From the NCBI GenBank assembly GCA_028673005.1, contig CM054120.1, forward strand, positions 60,386,057 to 60,450,056: a stretch of DNA of 64,000 nt. The letters are read 5' to 3'. The notes under the pieces are model-generated. The model was not told the DNA's origin. It saw only the letters and a program-made list of their open reading frames with translations, and did no database searches. Below are positions 18,131-30,112 of this stretch, in pieces (position 1 is the first letter of the stretch; the number at the start of each line of letters is the position of its first letter). A program made the position numbers and the translations under genes. Source of the DNA: Tanypteryx hageni (lineage: Eukaryota; Arthropoda; Insecta; Odonata; Petaluridae).

Positions 18131-19239
18131 TAGTGCAATGCAATCATATGGCACACGCACAGCCGAGTAACATTTGGTCGTGTCATGCTAACTGGTCTGA
18201 AATGTTTTGAAACCGATATCCACAAAATCGTTTATGCATAAAATATCTGAAACTAGGCTGCTGTTCGTTGCAAAATTTGGAATTATCTAATGTGATAAAA
18301 TGTCGTGAAATTTCTAAAAGTTCCGCACTCCGCCCTTAAAACGACACGCTTTTATATGCAAAGCATAGAAATATATTTTAACCGCTTAGTTGAAGTGGAA
18401 GCATTTTAAAATATATTTTGCTGAGGTTTACACAGAATTCTAAATCGTATTTCAGAAATGCTTTAGTTTGTTTCAATCGGTTCTTAAGGATATTTTTCCT
18501 ATATACGGTCTTGAACTTCATAAGAATACAAAACGGACTCTTTTCACTTTCTTCACTACAATCCAAACTAACTGAACTATAAATTGTACAGATCTCAAAA
18601 TCAATGCAATGATATTTGAGCCAACTCTGAGTTTATTTAAATGATAAAGATGTCAAATTACCTTATCAGAGGAATGATAAAAGACTTAGCATTCGTTGAT
18701 TACCAAAAATAGGTTTTTAACTGCAGACATCTATATCTATCTACATGTATCTATGTCTAAGCTGGATTTTTACATTTAATAAACTCGCGTAAAATATAGT
18801 GAAATAGCACTTTTTGATAAATGATTATTTGATATTCATTTCTCTCTTTAAATTGACACGTGTTCGCTCATTTCCTAATCATGGCCTCAGAATCCTCATA
18901 AAATTATTTGTTTTACATCGCATTCTCCCTTTCCCTGCAAACGTCCTCTGTCTTATATCTATCCTCGCCTACCTTCTCACTTTTATTAACCCGTTCTCCC
19001 AACCTACTATGGTAGACTAAGACTATCTTCAGCTCTAAAATTCCATGACATTGCCACATAGAGGAACCGAAGGAAAAGCAGAGACAGCGGTAGGCCACGG
19101 TGTCCGAACGTGGATGCTAAGTGGGTGATTGGAATATTTCCTTACAGATCCATCGCTCTAATTAGTATTGTTTTTCAGAGCTCAATTTAGGCTATCATAG
19201 TAGACTCCTTTACCACATCCTACTTCACCCACAATTCCT
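18131..19239. other. Non-coding DNA, copy 1
   Basis: No gene seen. A short 'tatctatctacatgtatctatg' -like microsatellite lies near 18730. Copy 2 differs by small indels, including loss of a few bases near 18602. Confidence 0.5.
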
Positions 19240-19455
19240 TTACTGCTTTGCAGCATACCGTTTTCTCTTTTCACCTTTCATTCCTTGTCTCCTTACTACA
19301 TTTTCACTTTCCTTTCATTCTCTCTCAAATTATCCATCAAACCTCTCTCTCAATTTTTCTTCGCCTCTCTTACACATACTAATATTTCCCCCTATATCTG
19401 TCCTCTCTCATTTCCACCACATCCTTTCATATATTCTCTCCCTCCTATCTTAGAT
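19240..19455 (+). repeat. Pyrimidine-rich tract, copy 1
   Basis: About 215 bp dominated by C and T on this strand, with many 'ctctctc', 'cctttc' and 'ttccc' strings. It contains no repeat unit of fixed length. It is followed by ordinary AT-rich DNA to the unit end at 19842. Confidence 0.6.
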
Positions 19456-19842
19456 TAACTATATTTTCGTGATGGAGCATCGCGAGCAAGCGAAGAAAAA
19501 CGAAACATAACCAGAAAAATAATCGCCATACTACCGATAAAAAACGGGACAGTGGGATTTTTTTGTATTGCTATCATTTATATTTAAAATAAACAAAATC
19601 CTCGTAGTTTGAGTTATTTCGTTTTTTAAGTAACGGTCTAATTGAAAAAAACTGTCAAATAAGAACACCTTAATATTGCATAATATAAAAGAAATCAATC
19701 TAGAATAAAAAATTGAAACTTTTTATGCCGATATGCTAATATGAAAACGCTTTTTATTATTCTAGATTTGTTTAGAATTGCATACTTAAAAATCTTTATG
19801 GATTTATAAATACTAAAGATTTCCCCTTTCAAAATTAACGAA

Positions 19843-21511
19843 ACAGTTACACGAATTTAAATTCACCCAGAAAGGAAGCACTTAAAATGTATTACACTCG
19901 AATACTGCTATTTACACTACTGATTATTCGATATAGTCATTGTAATTTTCTGTGATTTTAAATTCTGGCATCTATATACCTTTTTCTCACGACTTGATTT
20001 GCCAGTCTCTGGGTCCGTTGTTCTTCCCCTTCGTTTTTCCTGTTATTTTCTAGCCTCGCGACTTAATCCGCCATTTTTAGTGCGTTGTTTGTTGGTTTCA
20101 ATTGAACGTTTTCTTCTTTTTCTTAGAGTTTGATCTAAACTTTGCGGGTGCGATATACCAATCTCTAGAATGTAATATTCTGTGGAAGTACTACAGTCAC
20201 GCGCATTTCACTCCCCTCTTCCGAGCAGCTCTCTTTCCACCTTACCGCCCCTACTGCTGTGCGCAGGGGAAACAATGTATAGTCAGTAACAAAGTAGCTC
20301 ACTTCCTTACTTATCGCCCCTACCAAAGTGCGCCGGGTCAACTATGCGTCGGGACATCGTACCGAAATTCAACTTTGATTTTTCTAAAATCGACGATTAT
20401 TTTCCCGCGATACTTTCGAAAAATATTGAAGCTTACACAAAGGTTTGGTAGTTTCCGACGCTAATTTTACTCAAAATTCGAAGACTAAAATCGACGTTTA
20501 TTTTTCATAAAAATCGGTGACGGTTTTCGGCGTTTACTTTATTATATTTTACGAGAATTAGTAGTTTTCGATTTTATTATTTCCTAAAAAGTGATCACTC
20601 TCGTTGTTTGTTTTTCCTAAAAATGGACCACGTGTATCAACGTTCGTTTTTATACATTTAATTGTTGTTTGTTTTCGACGCATAGTATATTTCTTAAAAG
20701 GCGTTATCTAATAACGACGTTTCTTTAAATACATTTCTTGGATTTTTATCAAGAATAGTGTTATAAATTGAATTCCTTCAAATTAAATATAACTAAAAGT
20801 GTATAAATAAGAATAATTTTTTGAAGTTATTAACATTTATAAAGCGCACAAAAATTGTAAAAATAAAAATATGACAATTTTTTTTATAATTAACTAAAAT
20901 AAAACGTACTGAATAAAAAAATAAATTAAATATTTTATAGAGATATTGATTATATAAATGTTGTGTTGAATTCTTTAGGACATCTGAACTAATTATTGTA
21001 ATAGCAAAAATTTAATATATCCAATACCTCCATATACATAACCATTTAAATTACTTTTTCATTCAGTGCAGAGGTTCTAAATGCTTTAGTTAATTTCAGA
21101 AATTTTTGCAAGCATAATTATCAAAGAGTACATTTTCTGTATATGACAGCATGCTAGAAAGGAAGAAAGCCTGGCCCGGCAATGGTTAGTAGAGCTTGTC
21201 TCCGCCAGAGCGAAGGAGCTTATACTGTTGCGGCAAAGAACGAAAGTCAATGCATCGTATCGTATCGTAAATTTAAAGTGATTTGCCTTGTGAGAGATAA
21301 AATTGGAATAAAGAAAGTTAAATTTTAGAAAATTATATTTACGGCAAATGTCTTAAATCTACCAGACAGCATCGAAAAATATTAAAAATCTATTATTTTC
21401 TCGAAACTCACAAAATAAAAATAATTTTAAAACGTCTACATTTGATTTGCAAATCAGTCGGCCTGGTTGAAATATAATAATTTTTTATTTATTTATATGA
21501 AGATTATGTAC
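19843..21511. other. AT-rich non-coding DNA, copy 2
   Basis: Counterpart of 1-1669. Near 20283-20345 this copy has private substitutions where copies 1 and 3 agree. No gene seen. Confidence 0.6.
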
Positions 21512-22172
21512 GTCGTATTTGGTTAAAATCCATGACGTCTGTTCTCTAGAAATACGTCTAAAAGACATATTATTTCAATTTTTAGTGTGGTATTCCTGTT
21601 TTTAGGCTTGCTTTAAACATCTTGATTTCATTATGTTATGTTGTAAAAATCTTATATAAAAAATTTAATTGAAATTCGTTCAGCCAATTTCTTCCAACTC
21701 CATAATAAGTGAAAGAAATTAATTTGTAATTGTGGCATCCCTGATTAGCTGATTGAGTTAAATCTGCGTTTATTGTTTTCTATATATGTGTATATTATAA
21801 ATATTAAATTTGTTTGAAAATTTAGAATATATTTCAACAAATGTATGTGTAAAGAAATGTTTTTATTTGATTTATTGTGGTAGCCCTGATTTATATATCT
21901 ATACTAAGCATGTTGATTTTGTTTCTATATGTTACACGCCTCCATACAAAATTTCATTGAAATCGGTTCAGCCAATTACTTCCAAATTCATAATTACCGA
22001 AATGTTTAACGTTGCAATTGTGGCACTCCCGCTTAGTCGATCTTGTCCAAATAATTTATTTTGACCATTAATTTTGTGAATATTCTATGTACTAAATTTG
22101 GTTGAAATCGGTTTAGCCAATTCTTACCAGATATATACTCGTGCGGAAGTACGTACGGACGGACGGATATCA
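21512..22172. repeat. Imperfect ~145-bp tandem repeat, copy 2
   Basis: Counterpart of 1670-2330, with the same landmark spacing. At several sites (near 21635, 21648 and 21960) it agrees with copy 3 against copy 1. Confidence 0.75.
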
Positions 22173-22570
22173 CAAAGATAATAGTGCTTTTCAGCAATGA
22201 CGAAGCTACTAAAAACCATTTACTCTGCATGCTTTATCCCTCGAGTATTTTCATAAAAATACACATTGCTGTTTATTCTCAAAAATGTTAAAAATGCTTT
22301 ATAAAATCCTCATCGCTTTTTTGTTTCCTTTAAGAATTCGTAAGTTTTAATTTTGGGGTGGCACCGGTAGTTTTCCCCCAAAGATATACTGCTACAAATT
22401 TGTTTCTTGTCCATCCTTTCACCTCTTCTACCCTCACAAGATCCGTTTCTCGTTTCATTCAACACAAAAATGCAATTTGGTGATGCTCGAATATTCGAAT
22501 ATTAATGGAATAAGATTTCATAATATTTCTCGCGCTTGCATCACACTACTAATAAAGTTTAACCTTCGCT

Positions 22571-22744
22571 TCATGTTGTTCCTAATAAAGAGTATAATAA
22601 TTCATTTTTCGATTGAACATCCAATCCACTACGTACCTTCTTAGGCCAACCTTGTTTCATTAAGTACGAGCGCTTGCTCCTAGGTGGCACGACGTATCTT
22701 ACATTGAGGTACCCATTTGCCTGCCGGTATTTATAAAAATCCAT
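22571..22744 (-). CDS. Small ORF of 57 codons, function unknown (copy 2)
   Basis: Identical to the frame at 2729-2902, with an intact ATG and TGA. Same position and orientation relative to the VDFQ gene. No family recognised. Confidence 0.35.
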   Translation of the reverse strand: MDFYKYRQANGYLNVRYVVPPRSKRSYLMKQGWPKKVRSGLDVQSKNELLYSLLGTT

Positions 22745-22794
22745 GCATATAATTATGATAATGAATTATTGAAATAGACAGTTAAGAAAAGTGA

Positions 22795-22971
22795 TTATTT
22801 TAACTCCTTCAGATAATTTAATCGTCCAATTATCCATTTCTGGGCTTTCTCTATACGTTTGTTCTTGTCGTAGCACAGCAACTGTCCGGGCAGGATATGA
22901 GCCAATAGTTCCAGGGATGAGGTTATATGTAAAATAATATTGAAAATATACTCAATCTCAATTTTTTTCAT
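22795..22971 (-). CDS. Small ORF of 58 codons, function unknown (copy 2)
   Basis: Identical to the frame at 2953-3129: hydrophobic first half, basic second half. No family recognised. Confidence 0.38.
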   Translation of the reverse strand: MKKIEIEYIFNIILHITSSLELLAHILPGQLLCYDKNKRIEKAQKWIIGRLNYLKELK

Positions 22972-23089
22972 AGAGTTTACTCAGTAACTCGTTTGTAATC
23001 TGATAACATATTATGAAAATATATACTATAGAAGGAAATTTGAGAAAAAACTGTCATTGTCGGTTAAAATTTAAATTTAATTATTTAAT

Positions 23090-23374
23090 TTATTTGTAAA
23101 ATATATTTTCGTATCTTTTACCGAACGTGTACAACTCTCTTCTAATATCGTTGCAAGTTCCATAACCGTCATCCCAATCTATGCCATGACGATGCGATTT
23201 CAGCCACTCGTTTTCTCTAACACGTCGAAACCTTAATTTATGTTTTGGATAAGGCGCGCGAATGATCCAGTGCCGAAATAAAGACTGGTTTTTGCCATGA
23301 ATTGCCATTACTTTTAAAACGTATCTTCCCTGGTTGTCAATGCATGCTTGGAAATCTACGAAGAGGTTCGGCAT
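23090..23374 (-). CDS. Uncharacterised Polinton-associated 'VDFQ' protein (copy 2)
   Basis: 94 codons; one residue differs from copy 1 (Arg for Gln before HWIIRAPY, as in copy 3). Landmarks VDFQ and HGIDWDDG are intact. Function unknown; it follows the capsid gene. Confidence 0.55.
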   Translation of the reverse strand: MPNLFVDFQACIDNQGRYVLKVMAIHGKNQSLFRHWIIRAPYPKHKLRFRRVRENEWLKSHRHGIDWDDGYGTCNDIRRELYTFGKRYENIFYK

Positions 23375-23422
23375 CGTACGCAGTTAAAAACCTACTGACT
23401 CAAAATGAATTGTTCATATATT

Positions 23423-24562
23423 TTAACTACTGTAGTCAACAAGAATATTTCGATGACGATCGATTTCTATAATATTATAGAATTCGGCGTATATTATACG
23501 ATTTATTGTCTCCGGAAGAGATTCTGCGAATCGTACATCCATACGTAGACTTCCTTGTCTTATTAGCTTCCAATGTGAGCCGATGTTTGATGATAGATCT
23601 GGTGTTAAGTCGAAGGCTGTTAGACAATATCCGTGAGGATACTGTTCGCGCGAAATCGAATTCCCTTCATTCAGGAAATGGATTCCAGTACCGCTGAACA
23701 GTGTGTGATACGCCCCCACATATAATTTATCATCCGTATAATCAGTTTGTAACGGTTTTGATGGTATTTGCTGTCCGTCGATATAGAGGGACAGGTGTGT
23801 CATTTTAAAGTGATGGAAATTAATCGGGTTTAATGTTATTTCACCATTAAAGCACCGATTGGTCACAAAACCTATTATACACCTCTTCTGCAATTGACCT
23901 ATAATTATGTTATCGATTATTTTCATTTGTATTCCTGAGGAGATTTTGAGAACTTTTACATCAACCCTTGTTCGAGTGTATTTGGCCGTTGTTTTCCTCA
24001 GCGTTCTACTATGCTCAATAAGAACTGTGGGGTTGATTCGAACACGCCTTACCATAAGAGTAGCGTCAAGTAATTTTACTTTTGCATAATTTGAATCACG
24101 CAGCAGACTGAAACTGTCCCTTGAGCGAATCAACTTAACACTAAGATCGACACCGTTTAATAGAAGTTTGTCTTGATTGAATATATCGCTATGTATATGT
24201 CCGATCATATCCACGGGTTTACTTAGTTTGGTTAACTCTCTTTTTTTTGATAACCCAGAATTGCCATTATCGAGACTATCCATCGCTTTGCCTGAATCGT
24301 CATACCAACAAGACAGTGTCTAATGTGATTTTTTAGCAGCGGGGCCATAATTGATAGCCGTTTCTATATAAGACCTATAAGGGTAAGTATTACTTGGCGG
24401 AGTAACCAATTTCTGATTCAAGTACAAATCCAATTGTGAGAAGATGCTGTGAAAAAAATTATTTACATGTCCTACTTGATGTTCAAGCGTTGTTTCTGTC
24501 CCGTCTTGTTTTATGATTCTTCCCGTGACTTGCAGTAGCTTTTGCGGAAGATCGATGTACAT
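23423..24562 (-). pseudogene. Polinton major capsid protein, broken (copy 2)
   Basis: Same protein as 3581-4721. The N-terminal frame from 24562 is intact here (no poly-A frameshift) up to a TAG at 24320-24322, which copy 1 shares and copy 3 lacks. The 286-codon C-terminal frame (23423-24283) is intact. Landmarks YLNQKLVTPPSNTYPYRSY, RSRDSF and AFDLTPDLSSN are all present. Apart from the missing 5' end, a single nonsense codon separates the two parts. Confidence 0.8.
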
Positions 24563-24581
24563 ATAACCGTCCTAACCATCT

Positions 24582-25356
24582 TTATATTTTACGAAAATTA
24601 AGTTTAACCCACGAAGTCTCAAACTCAAATGTTAAAGGCTCACCCGTATCGTCTCTTTTATCTACTTCTATGCAATCAAACTCGCGATGCATCACGGGTA
24701 CATAGTGTGGTGCCTCAAATATAAGCATTTTCTGAGTTCCATAAACGTACTTCTTGGTATCCATGTTTGCGATTCTTAGAAGCGGGTTACATGTATCTCC
24801 AACGATTTGAGATTCCACAATATCACAGTAAATGAACATTTGATGTGGAAACCCTAAGAAAATATTTGCAGGATGGTTTGAAATATTGCCACTAGTCACA
24901 TCGATTCTCGGATCAAAACCTAGTTGAAGAGCCAGCCTCGGTGAAAACGTTATCTTAACTTTCTCAATCTTATAAATCTTGGTGTGAAAATTATTGACGT
25001 CCGTGATTTTTATTTCTTTTCTTCGGCTGATATTATTTTAACAAGTCCTGTATTCTCTTTTACCTCGAAGAAATCTTTTCTTTTTCATTAGTTTCACAAA
25101 CTATATCATGAATAGTTTCGTAATTTCCAGGTTATAATTTTAATATTACGGAACCACCTTTTTCTTCCCATATCCGAATAGTGTTGTTGTTGTTACTAAC
25201 AGTGAGAAGAGAACAAGGATATTGAAATTCCACGACGCCCGCAGCCCATCGACCTTTTAATTCGATACGTCGATGCAACCGTGTTCTGAATTTAGTTGTA
25301 CTATTATTCGGGAACGAGTGGCGTGAGCTATTACTCGGCAATGTAATATAAAACTC
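24582..25356 (-). pseudogene. Penton-like minor capsid protein, broken (copy 2)
   Basis: Counterpart of 4741-5515, with the same internal frame changes. FYITLPSNSSRHSF is at the start and FPHQMFIYCDIVESQ in the C-terminal frame 24582-24899. Confidence 0.65.
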
Positions 25357-26149
25357 CTACATCATTTGAACTTTTTTGTTTTATATCCTTAATTTTAACA
25401 CACGAATTAAAACTTTCGGAATATCCTCTCCACTTGACGAACGCTTCACGTCTGACACCTTTTCACTTGTACGCCATAATTTTATCTATTTTGTGTTCTT
25501 GCATGGGGGTGACGCGGATGCGTTGTAATTCAGGCTCGTAAAACGTACCTTCAATTTCATTACCACAAAGGTCTTCGATGATATATACCACCATCGATCT
25601 CTTAATAACCTTTTTTATTTTGAACCCCTCTTCTGACCAGTTATTATTATAAACTTTATCGAACTTAGATTTTTCCCTATCTATTCTCACTAGATCTCCA
25701 ACGTTGTAACACGGTGCCTTAAGTTTTGCACGTATTTTTACACCGCACATATATTTCCAAACCTCGTAAATATTTTCATCATTGACATCTACAGGCGCCA
25801 TTTTAATGGAAGTTTACGTTGCATTGTTATAGCCTTGTAGTAGTTTTGAAATGACGGTAATATAGCGTTGTGTGATATAACGCCACATTCTTATTTTAAC
25901 AGTGCGGTTAAAGCGTTCCACGACACTAGCTTTCACATCGGGATTCTGAGTTACATAGTAATTTATATTTTTCTCTTTGAAAAATTTTCTCACCAATCTC
26001 GATGTGAATTCTGTTCCCTTGTCTGTTTGGAGATGCAACGGTTTACGTTTACTTTTGCGAAAAATTTGTGAAATGCCTTCTTCACGTGTGAACCTTTTTT
26101 GCCCTTCAAAGTTATTCCCCAAGCATATTTACTAAAGACATCGCTCACT
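25331..26149 (-). pseudogene. Polinton integrase, C-terminal part (copy 2, minus)
   Basis: As in copy 1: N-terminal third deleted; TDKGTEF and VVERFNRT present; TAA at 25814; TGA at 25463 before the chromodomain-like EAFVKWRGYSESFNS. One private change turns the helix after ERFNRT from LKIRMW to VKIRMW. Confidence 0.8.
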
Positions 26150-26386
26150 CTTTCTCCAGCACTTGCCACGTCTGATAAGTTTTCGTAAGATCTTCTTGTG
26201 TCGAACTAGTTTGCGTTTATGACACGTCTTGAGAGAGACGTTAACTTTTATTACGTTGAGAACACATTCTCAAATCGCCTCGATTAAAGTTTTGTCAGCC
26301 CTTTTTAAAATCGCTATTCGTTGTGGTGGTTTGATCCAACAGAGAGCTCTAAGGGTATTACGGCAGCTCCGATCCGTGCGAGACAT
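26150..26386 (-). pseudogene. Small basic virion-type protein, truncated (copy 2)
   Basis: Counterpart of 6309-6545. The ATG overlaps the ATPase 3' end by 29 bp; there is an internal TGA, and the hydrophobic C terminus is removed by the shared deletion. Confidence 0.55.
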
Positions 26387-27118
26387 CTTTTCCGAATGAA
26401 AAATACCACTCTGCGCTACGGTTTTTATGTTTTGGTATATAAACTTGGGTGATTCCGTCTTTCGGAATTATTTTTGTTCTTATTCGATATTCATCAGGAG
26501 TACCCTGTTTTAAGTCAAATAAGATGTAACCGTGAGGTCTTGAGGTGGCACCTCTAAAAGCGTCTTGAATGGATTTTGGGTTTTCTGGGTAAATTTGTCT
26601 TGAAAGATGTAAGATTTGAGCTCCATTTTACGGATTTTTGAAGCATAAAATATAATAGGAATTAAGAGATATGTCGCGTCTACCTTTCCCTTGATGAAAT
26701 AAATTTTGTGTTATGAAAATCACGCTCAGCCCACGGTGATAAGACCCCTTAGTAAAAAGATAAACGACGCGACCTCCCTCATCATATCATCAAGGATGAT
26801 GAACCATGGCCGTGGTTTTAAGTCATTATCCCCATTTCTCAAATCATCCAGATCTGTAACCCCTTTATAAAATTTAACGTTAGCGTTCTTTCTCAATTTT
26901 AACGGTAAAGATTGCACCTCTGAATAACACCAAATAATCTCTTCAATTCTAACATCGACCATAGAATCGATTGCGTTTATAAATTTTTCCATTAAAACAG
27001 ATATACTGGACACTGCAGGACCCGCCAAAGTGGCCGTGAACGGATGTTTCCAAGGGATCGACATGATAAAGAGTGAAGATGTAAAGTGAATGTTTCGGGT
27101 TTTCATCAGAAGTTGCAC
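26358..27118 (-). pseudogene. FtsK/HerA-type packaging ATPase, broken (copy 2)
   Basis: Same as copy 1: degraded P-loop (GPAVSSISV), Walker B WFIILDDMM, a frameshift near 26726, a TAA in the KNP segment, and C-terminal YILFDLKQG and DEYRIRTK. Confidence 0.75.
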
Positions 27119-27144
27119 ACTTATTTTAAACTGAAAACCTTTAT

Positions 27145-27384
27145 TTACAAAAGGAAAACGGTGTATGTCCTTACTGAAAATATTTTACATTGCACAATGA
27201 TTTTTATTTCATCATATTTATCAGGCTCTGGAATAACGATTCGTACTCTATACAAATGAATACAGAGACAAAAATTAATTAAAAATGCTACACACGGTTG
27301 AAAAACACAATAAATAAGTACATAAATAAGAAAATAAATTATAACAGCAACATGAATAAATTTAGGATAAAATCGATAGTACAA
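27145..27384 (-). CDS. Possible small membrane protein, 79 codons (copy 2)
   Basis: Counterpart of 7304-7543 with one residue change near the start (Tyr for Ser). Hydrophobic N-terminal half; no family recognised; may be chance. Confidence 0.28.
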   Translation of the reverse strand: MYYRFYPKFIHVAVIIYFLIYVLIYCVFQPCVAFLINFCLCIHLYRVRIVIPEPDKYDEIKIIVQCKIFSVRTYTVFLL

Positions 27385-27652
27385 TATACATATACATATA
27401 AAATAAATTTACATAAATAAATAAATTAACATCAATGATAATAAATACAAATATAACAAAATAAAATATAAATGCAAATATAGCAAGCAATTACATGAAT
27501 AAGTATAATTAATACATAAATAAATAACATCTGCAAACAGGAACGTTTTCTTAGCCTGATATTCATTTGCGAAAAGAGTGAAGGCCCTCCTTAATTATAC
27601 AACGTTCTGGAAAGCACTTCAGAAAAATTATACGCATTACACATTTTAAATG
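27385..27652. other. AT-rich low-complexity spacer (copy 2)
   Basis: Runs of 'ataaataaat' as in copy 1; no gene seen. Confidence 0.6.
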
Positions 27653-30112
27653 CTATGCACACACATACCCATACGGTGACGTACAATACTCTCCAACTCT
27701 CCGCCTTTTTGTGTATACAACGCGGTATACTTTTGTCTCTGTGCGGGTACACCACATCATGCTTCTTCGTTCTGCTGATTTGTTGGGGAATGGTGATCGT
27801 TACCGGGGGTGAACCATTCACCACCATGTCTTTAAGCTTTTCATCATTGCAATTGGATGAATTTATCGAAATACCGTTCAACTTCCATATGGTTTTTATA
27901 CAAGCAGGGTCGCCGCCGCATAACACCTTATAGGCGTAATTTTTTGGACCCCCCCAAACGAATTCAGAGATGTAGGATTCTTCACCGTACTCTCCTAATT
28001 AATCCGTGAGATCTCCCAAGTAACAACCGGTCGGTTGCGACCATTCCCCTTCCTTTACAGTGAATATAACACTGTCAGTGTCCCAATAGAGCGCCCTTTC
28101 TCCTAACTTTTCCAAATATTCATACAGTACTTGTCGTGCTTGTGCTGTTGTGTAACAGGCAATTGAGACACTGACATTTGGATGTGTTTTCATACCTTCG
28201 ACTTTATCTACATAATTAACTAAGATCAATTCATCGGTAATCGGAAGGAGTCCATTATTTGTAAAATTAGGGTTTGTTAAAATTTTAAAATACCTCTCTG
28301 AATTATTTACAATTACTGTACGGGTGAGATCTTCTCTTTTGCCAAATTTACCCTGAAGAGAGTTTAACATCAATTTTGATGTTGATCTCTGACCCGTGTT
28401 GAATTTTATGCAGTCGTAAACTAATGATACAACCTCCTTCAACATCATTCCCGACACATATGATGATTTCTTATCTTCTGTAACACAACTGTCAGGCCAT
28501 ACACTGGCTTGTTGCTTAATTTTTAAAAAAATTTTTAATTACCCCGAAAAAATACCACCCTCTTTTTTTAAGGGATCATAGCTTGTAACCTCATAACCCC
28601 ATAACTCTAAAGAATGATGTAGCCACTTACGACGGTATGTTTCACCTCATCGGTAACCTATGTTCCCGTGAATTTTCTATCGTTGATTGAGTTGTGGGTA
28701 CAATCATTTTGCGTGCTACATTCTGCACATGATCTACAAAGAGGGGATTGTAACTTCCCTCCTATACCACAAAAGAAAGCGTCTCGAGCTTTAAGAGATA
28801 TTTTTATGGCTAGGGGGTGTTTATCTAGAAACTCTTTAACTTCAGTATTTGATTGAAGGAACTCATCGAATTCACACTCCCACGTCTCGGTCAGAGAGCA
28901 ACCTCAATTTAAGGGACGCTCGCGACGATACATGGTTGTTTCGAACCTAGTCTCCATAGTTTCGTTTTGCTTGTTACCAATTGGTGTATTACGGTCAACG
29001 AAACATTTCGGACAGCCATGAAAATAGCATCCGTAAAACTCGTAAACCATTACACCATTTTCACTCTCCAAGTACCCTTCTACTCTGTAGCCGCCATATT
29101 TTACCTCACGGCAATTTGCGGCATGGCTTATTTTAATATTCCGCCTCATCTCTGCGGACAACAACCACATAATGGCCTCATGTGATTGATTATCCTTCCA
29201 GTGGTAGCCTCCAGGAGGTATAACACCTATTGTGTTATCCTTAAAAAAGTTTCGTCTATACGCTGAGAGACATGCACTCGATATGGTGCATGTCTCCGTG
29301 AACGGAGAGACTTTTGTTAGACCATAAAACAGTTTGCTAAATTCGCAACACGCGGTTCTTAATATGAAGGTATCGTTGGAGCAATATTCTCTTAACTCTT
29401 TTTCAAAATCAAACACAATTGTCGATTGTGTTTCGAAACTTCTGTCAAAAATCTCCCTCTCACCGGTGGCCATCGATTCATAACAAAAAGTTTTTTTTGG
29501 TAGGAATTGGACCAACATACCCCCGATTTTCTAATTTAGTAAAAAAATGTGGAAAGTACCTTATTTCAATGTCAAAGTTAACTAAGCGCGGAGGGCAACT
29601 TGGAGAGTGCCATTGGAAGAAACTTTAATGAATCAATGAAACGGTATTTCTCAACATACATGGAGGTGATCTTTGTACCCGTCAGCAAAATATTAGGCAA
29701 CCATATTAATCTATCTGTCATATATCTCAATAAAACTGTGCATCATAGCCTTTAGAATTATGTGCAATATATATTATTTTACTGAAAGTTGATCTTGGTA
29801 ATGTTAACTAATTAAAGAGCTCGCGAATAGGGTCGCACGAGTCAAGCATATGCTGGCGAATACCGCATGAAAGACAGACGTGATCACTATTCAACACATA
29901 CACGCAGATGGTGCAATTCTGTTGTACTACGCATAAAACGGGGATGTGTTCATAAGTAGAACCCAACGTCGTTAAAAGGGTTGTATCCTTACGGGCATTC
30001 AATGTCATAATACACATAAAAAACCTTATTATCGACAACGGTTTCTCCAATCCACCTGTATGTACCAGAGATGATCTGCATTGCCGTCTTTTTTACAAAC
30101 ATTATAATAAAC
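27653..30112 (-). pseudogene. Protein-primed family-B DNA polymerase, main part, broken (copy 2)
   Basis: As in copy 1: exonuclease motif YVYYDIEC, FILRTACCEF, HGCPKC, RDAFFGG joined to the PLCRSC cluster with motif A missing, NSLQGKFG, YWDTDSVIF and the C-terminal PYGY. It shares copy 1's stop after YLGDLTD and its frameshifts. The 5' end is cut by hAT-1 at 30113. Confidence 0.85.

Larger units (their letters stand above)
1..19842. repeat. Tandem macro-repeat unit, copy 1 (~19.84 kb)
   Basis: The sequence beginning at position 1 recurs at 19843 and again at 39677, in the same orientation and order. Copies 1 and 2 differ by scattered substitutions and 1-8 bp indels only; the offset between them drifts from 19842 to 19834. 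The window starts inside a unit, so this boundary is arbitrary. The unit carries a minus-strand Polinton block, a truncated hAT inserted in its polymerase gene, a SINE, and a partial plus-strand Polinton block. Seen directly; whether the array is real or an assembly effect cannot be told here. Confidence 0.97.
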